This document shows, piece after piece, positions 26,501 to 35,708 of a stretch of DNA of 64,000 nucleotides. The DNA lies in assembly GCA_005406025.1 (NCBI GenBank), contig BGZK01000011.1, positions 1 to 64,000 on the forward strand. Reading direction: 5' to 3'. Both the position numbers and the translations under genes were made by a program. Positions within the stretch are counted from its first letter, which is position 1; every line of letters begins with the position of its first letter. Under the pieces are notes generated by a model. It was not told the DNA's origin and made no database searches. It saw only the letters and a program-made list of their open reading frames with translations. Source of the stretch: Eumeta japonica. Its lineage: Eukaryota; Arthropoda; Insecta; Lepidoptera; Psychidae.

Positions 26501-28051
26501 GAGTTATATACATACAAGGATTGATATTTAAAGTAAAACTATATCCCTTTCATTTAAAATGCTATATTACTGTCGCCCGGTCTCACTGTATTTAATGTTT
26601 CGGTTACTTTTCTTTTTCAGATTCGCTATAGGCGCCAAAATCTCTATTATCGCGGCTATATATTGCACGTACAGTCTACAGTACTACGTACCCATGGAGA
26701 TAGTGTGGAGAAATATTAAATCGCATATCTCACAGAAGTTCCACAACGAGGCTCAGTCGCTTATGCGCGCTGTTTGCGCCACGCTTACTGGTTTGTTACT
26801 AAATCTTTTTCCTATTAATCTAATTACTAACACTTCACTACTTTAAGGAAACTTATAATAAACGAGTTTACCTGTTGTCCAAAGTCTATGTGTAAAGACA
26901 ATTCTTTTTTGTCACTATTTGACTATCCGGTTTCTGTTATTCACCACCAGAGGCGTTGGTGGTGAACAACAGTTATATTTATCTTGCTGAAAGAGAAACC
27001 AATTTTCGAGTGTACGTGACCATTACAATAATACATAGTTACACTTATAACTTTAATTAAAAGAAAACAATTATTGTATTATAAGTAATAGTGACACATT
27101 TTAACTTCATAATATAACTTTCATAAGAAGTAGTATGATAAAATCGTAATTTTCACGCTACAAAAAAAAAACTGCTTAATAAAACATATATAGTAAATAT
27201 ATATATACTTAATAAACCACAGTCTTTTTCTTTGTTTGTGTAATGTATGTAAATGATAGGCGGCAGTGAGTGTTTGACTGTTTTATTAATCCACCTATCC
27301 ATCACATATATTCCTAAACAACAGTTTATATTTAATCATAGTTGGGAAAGAAGATCGCTCGAAAAATCTTATTAAAATGACAAAAATTTTGGAAATTAAC
27401 GATGATGAATATGATTCACGATTCCTAAAAAAATTATTTTTTTGTAGCACCGGTGTGATTCGTAATGCAATGAAATTATTTTAGCCTGCGAGATAATGAA
27501 ATTAGAATACAGATATACAGTGTTTCCTATTCTTCTCCTCTTTCTATGTTACCTCTGAGCCTCCCCACTCTTGTGGCCCAAGCATTATTCATATGTTTTC
27601 TTGTTTGCACCTGCTTCATCGCGTTCCTTCGCAGTTGATAGAAAATAAATATACCCAGAAGGTCAGCTCCTGCATGTACTCGATTTTAAGTACCTACTCT
27701 CGGCCGAGCCCTTAGTGCTAGAGGTTCCCACTGTTGCATAATTATATTTTTACACGTGTTCTCTCTATCAAAACATTATTTTCTTATGGATAAATTTCTT
27801 TCGACATTGCAGTGATACTGGCAGCGTTATTCCCGAAACTGGAAAAAGTAATTGGACTCGAAGGCGCTTTTTTTTATTCGTTCCTGGGTCTCATCGTACC
27901 TACCATAATAGAAATTATATTTTTATGGGAGCGGGGTTTGGGAAAGTACAACTGGATTCTAGTGAAGGACCTTGCATTAGGATTCTTTGGAATGTTCGTC
28001 TTGGTAACCGGGTGTATACAAAGTTTGAGAAATATTTTGGAGGGTAAATAG
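8380..28051 (+). CDS. Proton-coupled amino acid transporter (SLC36/PAT family), 5' incomplete
   Basis: Predicted membrane protein of the amino acid/auxin permease superfamily, whose PAT members move small amino acids with protons across plasma or lysosomal membranes. Eight exons join in phase (8380-8505, 16651-16801, 17117-17238, 18313-18397, 18546-18790, 19039-19251, 26621-26790, 27813-28051) to 1,351 coding bases, about 450 residues, close to full family length. Visible hallmarks are a polar N-terminus with YDPFKHRKLDHP, the first-helix signature LGSGILAMPNAF, the later FAMEGIGVVLPVENAM segment, the loop TLNLDTNN, and YYVPMEIVW followed by FPKLEKVIGLEGAF near the end. About eleven hydrophobic helices can be drawn. 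The start codon lies in an unseen upstream exon, probably short. Intron 3 lacks a GT donor (see findings). Drosophila relatives are pathetic and CG1139; orthology to either is not decided here. Confidence 0.92.
8506..9203 (+). other. Transporter intron 1, left part
   Basis: AT-rich intron sequence with no recognised element. The open frame at 8562-8750 is low in complexity and has no recognisable domain. Confidence 0.6.
9208..9499 (-). repeat. 3' LTR of the gypsy-type element
   Basis: This 292-bp LTR starts TGTAGCGTGC and ends GCGCGCTACA on the plus strand. It differs from the partner LTR by a few substitutions and several short indels, for example an extra AACGAC-like insertion near 9240 and a missing GAGAGTCCC, so insertion was not very recent. 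Confidence 0.93.
9543..10631 (-). pseudogene. pol remnant: protease, start of RT, end of integrase
   Basis: Read on the minus strand in broken frames. The aspartic protease at 10297-10631 shows GRPILGIKVLG then LIDTAAKRS, with Asp-Thr-Ala instead of the usual Asp-Thr/Ser-Gly. A segment at 9924-10184 has ISRYFTQGGPTPFAEHRIDT, the stretch that precedes the RT fingers in gypsy elements. At about 9543-9870 comes the integrase C-terminus with the GPY-type motif KRDGPYLI, KVSPTTYLL and a basic tail RRRGRPRK. The RT and integrase catalytic cores between them are deleted. Confidence 0.85.
10632..11370. mobile_element. hAT-like MITE nested in the LTR element
   Basis: A 739-bp non-coding insertion with terminal inverted repeats TAAAGTTGCCGCGAATA and TAGAGTTGTCGCGAATA (right end as reverse complement), flanked by a perfect 8-bp target duplication ATCATAAG (10624-10631 and 11371-11378). 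The 8-bp duplication and this TIR type fit the hAT superfamily. Subterminal copies of motifs such as CGAATAC and GCCGAATA repeat in both orientations. It splits the region between gag and protease of the host retrotransposon and so is younger than it. Confidence 0.92.
11477..12812 (-). pseudogene. gag remnant with zinc knuckle
   Basis: Several minus-strand frames together resemble gypsy gag. The N-terminal part starts near MPRKEHIEP. A middle segment at 12082-12387 has LPILLTGNAWWRGIKSTVST and RSMYGVP. The end, at 11477-11824, has a nucleic-acid-binding CCHC knuckle (CVYCRKTGHNRDNC) and a second Cys cluster (CYGCGTKG). Frame changes near 12384 and 12080 show that it no longer encodes one intact protein. 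Confidence 0.8.
12866..13158 (-). repeat. 5' LTR of the gypsy-type element
   Basis: The 293-bp partner of the LTR at 9208-9499 has the same termini and sits beside the primer-binding-site-like sequence at about 12845-12865. It is followed by the target duplication TACT. Confidence 0.93.
13163..15209 (+). other. Transporter intron 1, middle part
   Basis: No exon or classified element is seen. Open frames at 13737-13934 and 14113-14301 have no recognisable family features. Confidence 0.5.
15210..15491 (+). pseudogene. 3' end of an RTE-like non-LTR retrotransposon
   Basis: The frame encodes RKWRWAGHISRYTDRRW, then KRNVGRQLRRWVDDI and WKRIEEAFTQ, the typical C-terminal segment of endonuclease/reverse transcriptase proteins of non-LTR retrotransposons, with the W-R-W-A-G-H motif and R-P/N-V-G-R-P/Q followed by W-DD. 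It is truncated at the 5' end, as usual for such insertions, and lies in transporter intron 1 in sense. The frame ends at 15491; a short AT-rich 3' tail follows. Confidence 0.85.
15500..16380 (+). other. Transporter intron 1, right part with simple repeat
   Basis: Contains a low-complexity TACG/TATG-type simple repeat at about 15815-15890 that produces spurious open frames on both strands. No exon is recognised. Confidence 0.55.
16381..16630 (+). repeat. SINE-like dispersed repeat, copy B
   Basis: Shares blocks in the same order as 5197-5429: ACCGGTGATATACCA, TCCATCAAATATCCTATTCC and GACCGGCAACACAC, ending in an A-rich tail (CGTAAAAAAAGA). The tail ends about 20 bases before the 3' splice site of the second visible transporter exon. 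Confidence 0.65.
16651..16801 (+). CDS. PAT transporter, second visible exon
   Basis: Acceptor CAG at 16648-16650 and donor GTAAAA at 16802. It encodes DVRSFANLLKSSLGSGILAM and the first two membrane helices, ending in CVYLL. This is the most conserved part of the family and the basis for the call. Confidence 0.93.
17117..17238 (+). CDS. PAT transporter, third visible exon with a non-GT donor
   Basis: Acceptor TTTCAG at 17111-17116. It encodes VKTSQNVSKVAQVPCLGYAE through RKFSKAA, a family-typical hydrophilic loop. The only exon end that keeps the protein intact is after AG at 17238, followed by GATATT instead of GT. Reading through hits a TAA within six codons. Confidence 0.82.
17239..18312 (+). 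other. Transporter intron 3, apparent GA-AG intron
   Basis: The 1,074-bp intron starts GATATTTATA and ends TTTCAG. The 12 bases AGGATATTTATA occur at both edges (17237-17248 and 18311-18322), so the junction could slide, but no slide position gives GT-AG, GC-AG or AT-AC. GA-AG with the CAG acceptor is the only reasonable reading. No other feature is seen inside. Confidence 0.7.
18313..18397 (+). CDS. PAT transporter, fourth visible exon
   Basis: Acceptor CAG at 18310-18312 and donor GTAGGT at 18398. It completes an AGG codon with the previous exon and encodes IFIDWAMALTILGACVAYVI, a membrane helix, then LLADSLKQ. Confidence 0.9.
18546..18790 (+). CDS. PAT transporter, fifth visible exon
   Basis: Acceptor TTTCAG before 18546; donor GTTTGT at 18791, which is weak but phase-correct. 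It encodes IVEHFIPNMGINTEIY, then a helix with LLPIVSITQIRNLKCLALFS and a second helix, ending in IGQLPVFMG. Eighty-one codons plus two bases. Confidence 0.92.
19039..19251 (+). CDS. PAT transporter, sixth visible exon
   Basis: Acceptor TTTCAG before 19039 and donor GTAAGT at 19252. It encodes TVIFAMEGIGVVLPVENAM, where family members also carry the FAFEGIGVVLPLEN type motif, then SKPQHFLGCPGVLNITMS, a helix, and GYVRYGNKAEANITLNLDTN. Confidence 0.95.
19252..20094 (+). other. Transporter intron 6, left part
   Basis: Holds a fragment of a Helitron-like repeat at 19503-19560 and otherwise no recognised feature. Confidence 0.5.
19503..19560 (-). repeat. Fragment of a Helitron-like repeat
   Basis: The reverse complement contains ACCATTCGATGCGGAATCG followed by TTTGTAGATG, matching the inside of the elements at 37296-37496 and 41334-41533. 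Only the middle of the element remains. Confidence 0.7.
20095..21292 (+). repeat. Unclassified ~1.2-kb repeat, copy R1
   Basis: Closely similar along its length, in opposite orientation, to 51885-53065. Shared blocks include AAAATCTGTAAAACGGTCGA, the paired phrase GAGCTCCTCGAGTTCAAAAA with TATAGTTG, and the end TTATAGCAGGAAGTTAAA. Internally it carries degenerate copies of a phrase like ATATCTCTTGAACAAAGCGA followed by CCGATTTT. A perfect 22-bp tandem duplication lies at 20762-20805. No coding capacity is seen; boundaries are approximate and the transposon class is unknown. Confidence 0.75.
21293..25740 (+). other. Transporter intron 6, middle part
   Basis: Long AT-rich intron sequence with no recognised exon or classified element. 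It includes a TA-rich run near 23260-23290. Open frames at 22617-22808, 23500-23757 and 24212-24394 lack family features. Confidence 0.5.
25741..26230 (+). repeat. Partial relative of the 1.2-kb repeat, R3
   Basis: Has two internal units about 135 bp apart, each with GAAAGTTAKTTTAAWAAAG-like sequence followed by a phrase ending CGACCGATTTTGAT or ACCGATTTCGAGG, the same phrase that recurs in R1 and R2. It is shorter and more diverged; end points are approximate. Confidence 0.5.
26266..26498 (+). mobile_element. Non-autonomous Helitron-like element
   Basis: Starts near CTATATATGTATATAAGCGA, then AAATACCACTGACTGACTGA, and ends CGCGGGCAAAAGCTAG directly before T. The CTAG|T 3' terminus after a GC-rich subterminal stretch is typical of Helitrons, which leave no target duplication. 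It lies close upstream of the seventh visible transporter exon. Confidence 0.6.
26621..26790 (+). CDS. PAT transporter, seventh visible exon
   Basis: Acceptor TTTTTCAG before 26621 and donor GTTTGT at 26791. It encodes FAIGAKISIIAAIYCTYSLQ, then YYVPMEIVWRNI and a cytosolic loop with FHNEAQSLMRAVCATLT. It is separated from the previous exon by a repeat-filled 7.4-kb intron. Confidence 0.92.
26791..27812 (+). other. Transporter intron 7
   Basis: 1,022-bp intron between donor GTTTGT and acceptor TTGCAG. It contains a small GTGGTG-type inverted repeat near 26945-26965 and nothing else recognised. Confidence 0.65.
27813..28051 (+). CDS. PAT transporter, terminal exon
   Basis: Acceptor TTGCAG before 27813; stop TAG at 28049-28051. 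It encodes VILAALFPKLEKVIGLEGAF and the last two helices, ending SLRNILEGK. A weak polyadenylation signal variant (ATTAAA) lies at 28123-28128; a canonical AATAAA is not close. Confidence 0.93.
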
Positions 28052-30959
28052 TATTATGTATTTATTTATTGGTTTAGTTATTAATGTTAATTTTATACAA
28101 CATTATTATTAAGGTTTTTATCATTAAAATGAAAATTGAGAGATCTTGTCGTTTCAATTTATACATCTATCTAGACTGGCTGTTTTCGTCATTTGCATGT
28201 ACGTAGACACCTACTTTGCCCTTTCCTACATATGAAGCGTTCTTCTATTTTTTTTTTACAGAATTAAGTCGGTACTTGTGTACGTGCAATAGCTATCATT
28301 GACATAGTTGCTAGCAATAATCGATATAATGTAGCTACTGCTGTTGCATATTAGATCGGATGCTAACAAAGTAGCCGTACAGCAACAAAACTAGATTAAC
28401 AAAATATTAACACAAAACGTGTACTATATAACCCGTAATCCGAAACTCGTTCAAATGGACTGCTAAAATTAATCATTTATTTGTTCTCCTCTACGGTCAA
28501 CGAATTCAACGTACTTCTGTTCTTTCTGCTCCCGCATGATTTCCAATCTACCTCTTCTGCAGTTTGTATCTAGATTAAAATTTAAAAAGCATAATGTAGA
28601 GTATAAAAGAATTTCGAGATAGGATGATGCACTTCCTCTGTCAAGGATAAACAATACTCCATATTTATCTTGGATATGTAAGGCTTCATTACATTAAGAA
28701 ATTAATTAGATTTACAATGTGAAAGCGAAATTTATTTCCAAGGGCGCTCTCAAAATCAGTACGAAAAATAGTCTGTGCCCCTGTACCAAGATGCATAACA
28801 GCATCTACAACACTTAAAGTGTACCTCTAGTTTAACTACTTATGACAATAAGTGTAGTGGCAGTTACAGGCCAAGTTTCATAGTAGTTAGTTGTGTATTG
28901 TATGTTATGATGCTATCTTATGTATTTACATATTACAAGAATTGCACGAATCAATACATTAGACTTCATAGAATTACTTTCTATAGGTAAGTATCCGTTG
29001 AATTCGGAATAATTAACATGTTATTTTTGATTTTGTAGAACTGTTAGTTAAAAAGAATTACTTTTGATAATAAAATAGTTCACGACTTGACTTCATCTTT
29101 TGGAAGATAGTAGCCCAAATATCTGTACTAACGCAGGAAAGTTAAATTACTACTCCAACAATTTGTAGTTACACAAAATGGCCAGTTAGTTAAAATGTAT
29201 AATTATAACTGATTTTTCTAAAATAAAAGTGCTAAAATAAAATGGTTACATAGAAATATATGTTAATTTAATTTCCAATATACTAGTGAAACATCAAATC
29301 TTGAATTAAGTTTCTTGAAAATTGGAAAAGATTTCTATTAAGCGCAGCAACTGTTATGGAATAGCAAAAACTTAAGACGACGCAGCGAAATCTCATTTTT
29401 GACAAATAGATATCAAATTTATTCATTTATTTCTATAGATAATCTATATATTACACGTATTCATACGAATTCAATAAATACTCTGGTACACATATTGTAG
29501 TAAAATGTAATATTAGTGAATATTAAAAAATAGGATTATAGTATCCCAGTAATAGTTCAACTCGCACAATCTTGAGTCTTTATGATATTTTATTAAAAAA
29601 AATATATAAACCACATGCCATTTTAAACAAACGTTAGTTATCTTCAAGATTTCAGCAGATACACGCTTTACATCTATCTACTAATACATAATTTTGTCAC
29701 TTACATACAATTATAGTGGGTTGCCATTTATTTTTCATTGTAACATTGTTTTTAAAATGGTGTGTTAGCATTACAATGACTTTAAATGCAGAGAATATTT
29801 GGGCCATGATGTTTTACGATTTCGCTATGGCTAAGTCAACAAGATATACTCATCAGAGACTATCAATTGACATTTGGTGTTGAAGCTTCATCTCGTAGGT
29901 TTGTGTATGAGCCTCTTTTTTTCCGTAAATTAAAAAAAAAAATCCACCAGAAGCAGCACTGGTAGGTTATACAAATTATTTGATTTTTGAACAAATTAAT
30001 ATTAAATGTACATGTGAAATGTAATTAATGTAAGACGATGTAACTGGAACGAAATAAAAATTTGTAAAAATATAAAGCCATTTTGTCCGAGCTTAAAAAC
30101 GATTTACCTGTTTCAAGTAATAAAAGTAGGTTAGTCGTTGCTAACAACATGTCCTATATATTATTAAAAATATTTGAATATATATTTGGACTTTTTATAA
30201 TGCATATTTTATATTGAAGAATCGATTGTAAATGGTGATAACAAAAATCGATAATGACAAATGTCATTCAATTACATACATAAAACTTAATTCAATTCTA
30301 ACCTGCACATTTCCTTCTAGCAATTAAGCGACTTTCTCATCCTAGGCTATTCTTCGTACTTTTTATTATGTAACAATGTCTCATTACGTTACCACTGGTC
30401 CTATTGATAGTAGTTTAGACTCAAATAACTCCCTACCTGATGACGATGAACGGCTTCCTAACTGTGGATACTGGAAAGCACTACAAAGTGGAAAGACAAT
30501 CTACTTAATATAGAATAAGGTAATATAGAAGAAAATGTGAATTATTTGTTATATAACTTAAGAGCAGACGTTTTCCTTTAGAGTAACTGACATAAATTAA
30601 TTAAGCAGTAGAATTTATTAAAGCTCAGTGTTAAATTCTAAAAACTGTTCTAATATTTATTACTTTAGTTTATAAACCTGAAGATTACAGTTGTGATTAA
30701 CCTATATGTACGTAAAAATTAAAAAGAAGCAAAAATATAAATGATAACCTAAAGAAATTTTAACAGCTAGCTGTCCCATGAAATGTAAATATCTAAAAAA
30801 TCAATCGTTCATCATATTCTAAAAGGAAAAGAATAATAATAAGTAAGTAACAATCAAGATAAAAACAATTCACTGGTTAAATAAATGAAACAAGAATATT
30901 TAATATTTTACATAATTTTATTTATCTTAAATTACTACTCGTTTTATTTAACTTAAACA
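28052..30959. other. Region after the transporter, probably 3' UTR and intergenic
   Basis: No recognised coding exon. AATAAA signals appear only far downstream (for example near 30053). A segment at about 29945-29990 is homologous, in inverse orientation, to about 31030-31070. The minus frame at 28469-28654 has a charged end (MREQKEQKYVEFVDRR) but no recognised family. Confidence 0.45.
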
Positions 30960-31175
30960 CTTAAAACTTTATTTGGAATACGTATTTATTTTTACAATTA
31001 ATCGTACATTTAACATTACTTTATCAAAATATTTGTACCTCCTACCAGTGCTGCCTCTGATGGTTTTTTTCGAATCTTCAGAGGCTAGAGACTCGTTCAT
31101 AGTACAATCAATCCAGACGACGACGTGATGACCTCTCCGACGATTTATGTGAAGATCCGCCGGCGGCTGCATTTA
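30960..31175 (-). other. Weak candidate exon with 3' UTR on the minus strand
   Basis: A GC-richer island in AT-rich sequence. On the minus strand a possible acceptor ATGCAG is followed by a short frame encoding AGGSSHKSSERSSRRRLD and a stop. About 100 bp later come AATAAATACG and CCAAATAAAG, plausible polyadenylation signals. Alternatively ATG at 31172 opens a 67-aa frame of no known family. The SR/basic tail may be chance; no upstream exon was found. Confidence 0.2.
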
Positions 31176-33533
31176 TCGCAACTAATTAATATTGATACTG
31201 TAAGGCTACTAATTGTACGTGATAGAAAAGAATTACTTGTGAGCATATTCGTACTGTATTAAGTACTGGTATGAGCCAACAGCAAAAGATTTTGCATGTA
31301 CGTCTAAAGTACGGCCGCGTAATATAACAGAAACGATAAAAAAATATAACGGTCGACAATCATGGGCTGTATACGGTGAGGAAAGTACTTCGAATATATT
31401 TAGCATATTTTGAAAATGAACTAAAAAGTTTAATATAATTTCTATTTTGTGATTTTGAATTTTTAATAAGTATGAACATACTTGTCATATTTAAAACGAA
31501 AAACGTGGAGAACATTTAACTTGATACACATGTTTGTAGATAATTGATGCATAAATCCTTCACCTATATTAATAGCTATGAAATTAGTAACCATATAATA
31601 TAATTACTTGTACAATAATTGCAATTGTAATACTTATAATAGTACAGCTATTACTCCATGAACTCCGAATTTTTCATTTTATATATTAAAGGTGTTTCCA
31701 TTACTCATAAGAACGCATAATCATAAAATGAAAATTATTTTAAAACTTTTTTGTTCATTTTACCAATATAGTAAATTATAAATTTGTTTTTATTTCTATT
31801 ATTATTTTTTACATTTTAGCATTGTGTGTGCAATTTGGCAATCAATTTAACATTGTCTCGTATAAAAATTAAAATAGCATAGTGAAAGCAATCTTATTAC
31901 TCTCCATGCATTCTTATCTAATTCTGAATTATGTTTAAAATTTCAATTTCCTAGCTCATCGGGAAGTTAATTCAAATTGCAATTGCAAAATTTTATTCGA
32001 ATAGACCTACAAACAAACATATAAACATACAAGAAAATCGGTTAATATTACGTTATTACCCAATTCTAAGCTATACTTAAAGTTTTAAGTGTCTAGATCA
32101 ACGGGAAGTTACTTTAAAATCGATTCTATCCAAACAAAGAAGAAAAAAAAAAAAAAACGAGTTGATAAAAGCGTTGTAAAAACAATAAATATATCATAAA
32201 CATAGTATATGATCTTATTAAAAAGAATCCAAAAATCTTCAATATTACTCATGTATTTATGTATTTTAAAAATCTTTATGCTGCAACAATATGAATTTTT
32301 CTTCTTATAAGTTATGAGATTTAAAAAAAAACACGATGACATAATTCTATAACAGCACTGCGCCCGCTATCAACAATCCTACTGGTTCGTATAAACTGAT
32401 AAGATTTCAATCCATAACCAATACAACGCAATATCTACGTTATACCTATATTCATCTATGCAATTTTAGGTATTCACGTATTATAAATAAATATAAAACT
32501 GTAAAAATAAAACAATCAAAAAAAAAATAACCAGTTTGTATTTTCGCGCTAATAGACATAAAAAAAATTGAACGAATGGATTTACGTCAACCGTTAAATG
32601 TATATTGTAGGCAGATGAAAATTGAGCTGTACCAGTGCTTTTACAGCATGATTGATCAACTTTTCTACGAAAGTTTGTGCATGTTCGTCGAATTCTTTAT
32701 AGCAAAAAAAAAATGGTCAAATTTGTATTATGAAAACTATAATCAGTTTTTTTTAGTGTTTAAATAAATAACAAACAAATTATTTATAAAAATTTGGGGT
32801 CGAAATGAGTTCGATGTTCAATGATCGCATAGAATTTATTTATTCTATTAAAGTTGTTTCCTTTACTAATTTCGGTCCCGGTCTCGTCTGTGAATTTTAT
32901 CCCTTAAACCACTTTTAATTTCAATCCCACTAGTGTTTAGGGTTCCGATTTGAACGAATTCAGGGCAAAATACTAATTTTGACATAAAATGTAAGGCTAC
33001 GTTACTCGTTTCAACAGTACAAATGCGCGGACAAAGTCTAAGATAAATTCTGTTAGCTACACAAAACATGTACCTATTCGAATGCAACGTTATTTCAAAG
33101 TTTCAAGTAAAACGACACACTACTTATCAAATTTTATGATCCGAACATACGGAGGCTGAATTTTTATTTATGGGATGTTGATTATCTATTGCAACCCATA
33201 AAGAAGCTACACACGATATGTACTTCACTGACATACGTATGGCCAGCTCGGATACGCCACTCATGTACACGGTAAACATATCACTCGGTTTCTGCGTTAG
33301 TACATATGAAGCGATAGCAGGCGTACGCACAGCGTGTGATGCATTGGCATCGTTGACATGTCACATGTAGGAGATATATTTATACTGCGCATCGTTTCTG
33401 TTCACAACGTACGCTGTAGTGAAGCTAAAAGAATGGTTAACTTCTCTTTGATTGTTTCGATTTTGTCGCATTTATGTCATTACTACTAGCGCTCACCACA
33501 TATACTTAAGAAGAAAATATCGACACGAAAATA
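31176..33533. other. Intergenic stretch, nothing recognised
   Basis: AT-rich sequence with many short frames that lack any family motif on either strand. Confidence 0.5.
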
Positions 33534-33596
33534 TAGTCTATTCAGTAAAGTTAAATGCAAAAAATTGACGTGCATTTAACTTTACTGAATAGACTA
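33534..33596. repeat. Perfect 26-bp inverted repeat (hairpin)
   Basis: The left arm at 33534-33559 is perfectly complementary to the right arm at 33571-33596, with an 11-base loop. The arms carry TAGTCTATTCAGTAAAG at the base. The perfect pairing over 26 bp suggests a recent foldback or a conserved RNA hairpin; nothing else distinguishes these. Confidence 0.88.
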
Positions 33597-33901
33597 CGCA
33601 TTGGACTTTTAAGGGCGTATTTTATCGAAGTCGAATTCACTTCATATATTTAACAAAAGCTGGTACACATAAACATCAAAACGAAATGTTATCATAATAA
33701 CATTTACGACTCGTAAGGGCATATATATGTGACATGACATCGTATCTCCATCGCTTTGACTGTATAGTACAAAAGGAAAAATGCAGGTGAAGCTGAATCA
33801 GAAATGAGTCGACATCATTATAAGTTAGTATATTGAGCATAACATGTATACACTATCTTATTTTACAGTGATAATTGAGAACACACAAAGTTTATTAATT
33901 T

Positions 33902-34173
33902 TTTTGACGTGGTAACTTCTTATAAATCGATGAACGCCGGCTGCACGCACGAAAAAGCATGACTCATTGTCGCGTTCCGCCTGAGCCGAGTGTGCGAGCG
34001 AGAGCGCGGAACAATAGAGAGGCACGATCGGCCTAAGCATTCAGCTTGTGACGCATCTATCTTTTTTCTGTATTATTTAAGTAGAAAAATATTTGATTAA
34101 CAAGTGCAAATAAATGTTAATTAAGTCATTATCACGTAAAATTATCGTCCGTAAACCGACTTTACAGACAACC
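33902..34173 (-). mobile_element. MITE-like repeat, copy P1
   Basis: Matches 47063-47466 in inverse orientation over conserved blocks: ATAAATCGATGAACG, GCGTTCCGCCTGAGCCGAG, CACGATCGGCCTAAGC, and the end TTATCGTCCGTAAACCGAC followed by TTTACAGACAACC. It contains no intact frame of its own. The GC-rich core resembles a repeat widespread in Lepidoptera, but I do not assign a family. Confidence 0.75.
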
Positions 34174-35657
34174 AGAACATCGACAAAATCGAACAAACAT
34201 AAGGAAAAATGTTAGACGATTATGGAGCATCACTACCGTCATTCGCGCATGATGTAATACCATTCGTTCAAAGTTCAAGACGCAGAAGTGTTTCCTATTA
34301 TAAATGGCGGCGCGAAAATACAAGTTGTATGACTTCATGTTATTTTACCCATTTTTTTTTTTGTAGTCTTTTAACGATTATTATTGCGTACAAAATTTTC
34401 TGTATCTAATATTTCATTAGTGTATTTAACACGATATCTTTATTACTTGATGCTTTTTATCGTATCTGTTTTTCTTTTACGATTTGAAAAATAGCACAAA
34501 ATAAAGACATAGATACGAAATAGTCTTATTGTCGTTTTGTTTGTTAAATATACAATATCCAAAGATATAAAATACATAACCGATTTACTATAAGTACATA
34601 ATTATTGTACTTCCTAGTTTCTCCGTAGCCATTAGCCGAAACCAATTAATTACAAATTTTTTTTTTTACTTAGTTAAGTCTCACATAAATTATTAGAAGT
34701 AATAATTTTATTTACTTATTACGAAGTTCATATACCTAATTTCAAAGTGTATTTCTAACATGTACTTATCTCCTAGCAAAAAATCTAATAATAAAAATGA
34801 TAAAAATAGAAGTTATTAATTAGCATTCCAACTAGTTCGAACGTCTGGTATATACAATATGCAGTTATGTGCGGCGTTCTATTTTAGTAACTAGGCGTGT
34901 ATTGTCATCTCACAGAACAGGCAGGAGAAGGAAACAGCAAAAATATCGTCTACCGTGCAAGTGTAGTAGGTAAAGTATTTGACTACAGGTTTCTTACCTC
35001 GTCGAAATTGAAGCAGTAACCGGACAACTCGCTTCGTTACGACATCACATAGATAAGGAAACAAATTGTTTTTACCGTTTGGAAGTGGGTTTTTCTAATG
35101 CATGTGCAATATATACAAATGTAAACGAAAAGAATTGCCTTATCTATCAGCAGAAAATGGTTATCGATAATAAAATCGTGAGTACTTACCTGCTTACACG
35201 TTTTATCGGCGCTTTAGTACTGTTAAGGTTAGGTCACCCATACACTTTATCATATTTAATCGGAATAGGTACGTATTGTTTGATAAATAAAATATAGGAC
35301 TATCATGATCACCATATCGAGATTTTCTCAAGTGTTATTAGTTATACACGAAAAACCAGACTGAAAACATGGTTCGTATCGATATCATAAAACACGTGTT
35401 TTTTATTGATTTTGTACATTTCAAAAATTAGTAGCAGAAAATAGCTATTCATCAATGCCATGTCTATCGTTCATTCATTACCATGGCGTCGTGTCGAGAT
35501 AACTAAGTTCAAGGTTTACATTTTAGATAATACGATAGATATACTCATTTCGTCACTGCTTGCAGTATCATTGTTCATTGTGTTTCATTAGTGTCGTGGT
35601 GTGAGGTGTGGCATCAGATCCATTGTTAAATAAAATTCTGTTTTATTAATATTAAAA
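34174..35657. other. Region upstream of the reductase gene, with its promoter and 5' UTR
   Basis: No coding exon is recognised. The last ~150 bp before the start codon at 35658, including TTCATTAGTGTCGTGG near 35583, are the likely 5' UTR or promoter, but no TATA box or initiator can be fixed. Confidence 0.4.
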
Positions 35658-35708
35658 ATGAGTAGTAATTTAAAAGTGGCTGTAATCGATTTCTTTGAAA
35701 ATGTTCAA
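35658..35708 (+). CDS. Cyb5r: Reductase exon 1, start codon
   Basis: ATG at 35658-35660 preceded by TTAAAA; encodes [17 protein letters not shown] and ends at donor GTAAGT (35709) in phase 0. It is the only upstream exon that supplies a Met in frame with exon 2. Confidence 0.85.
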
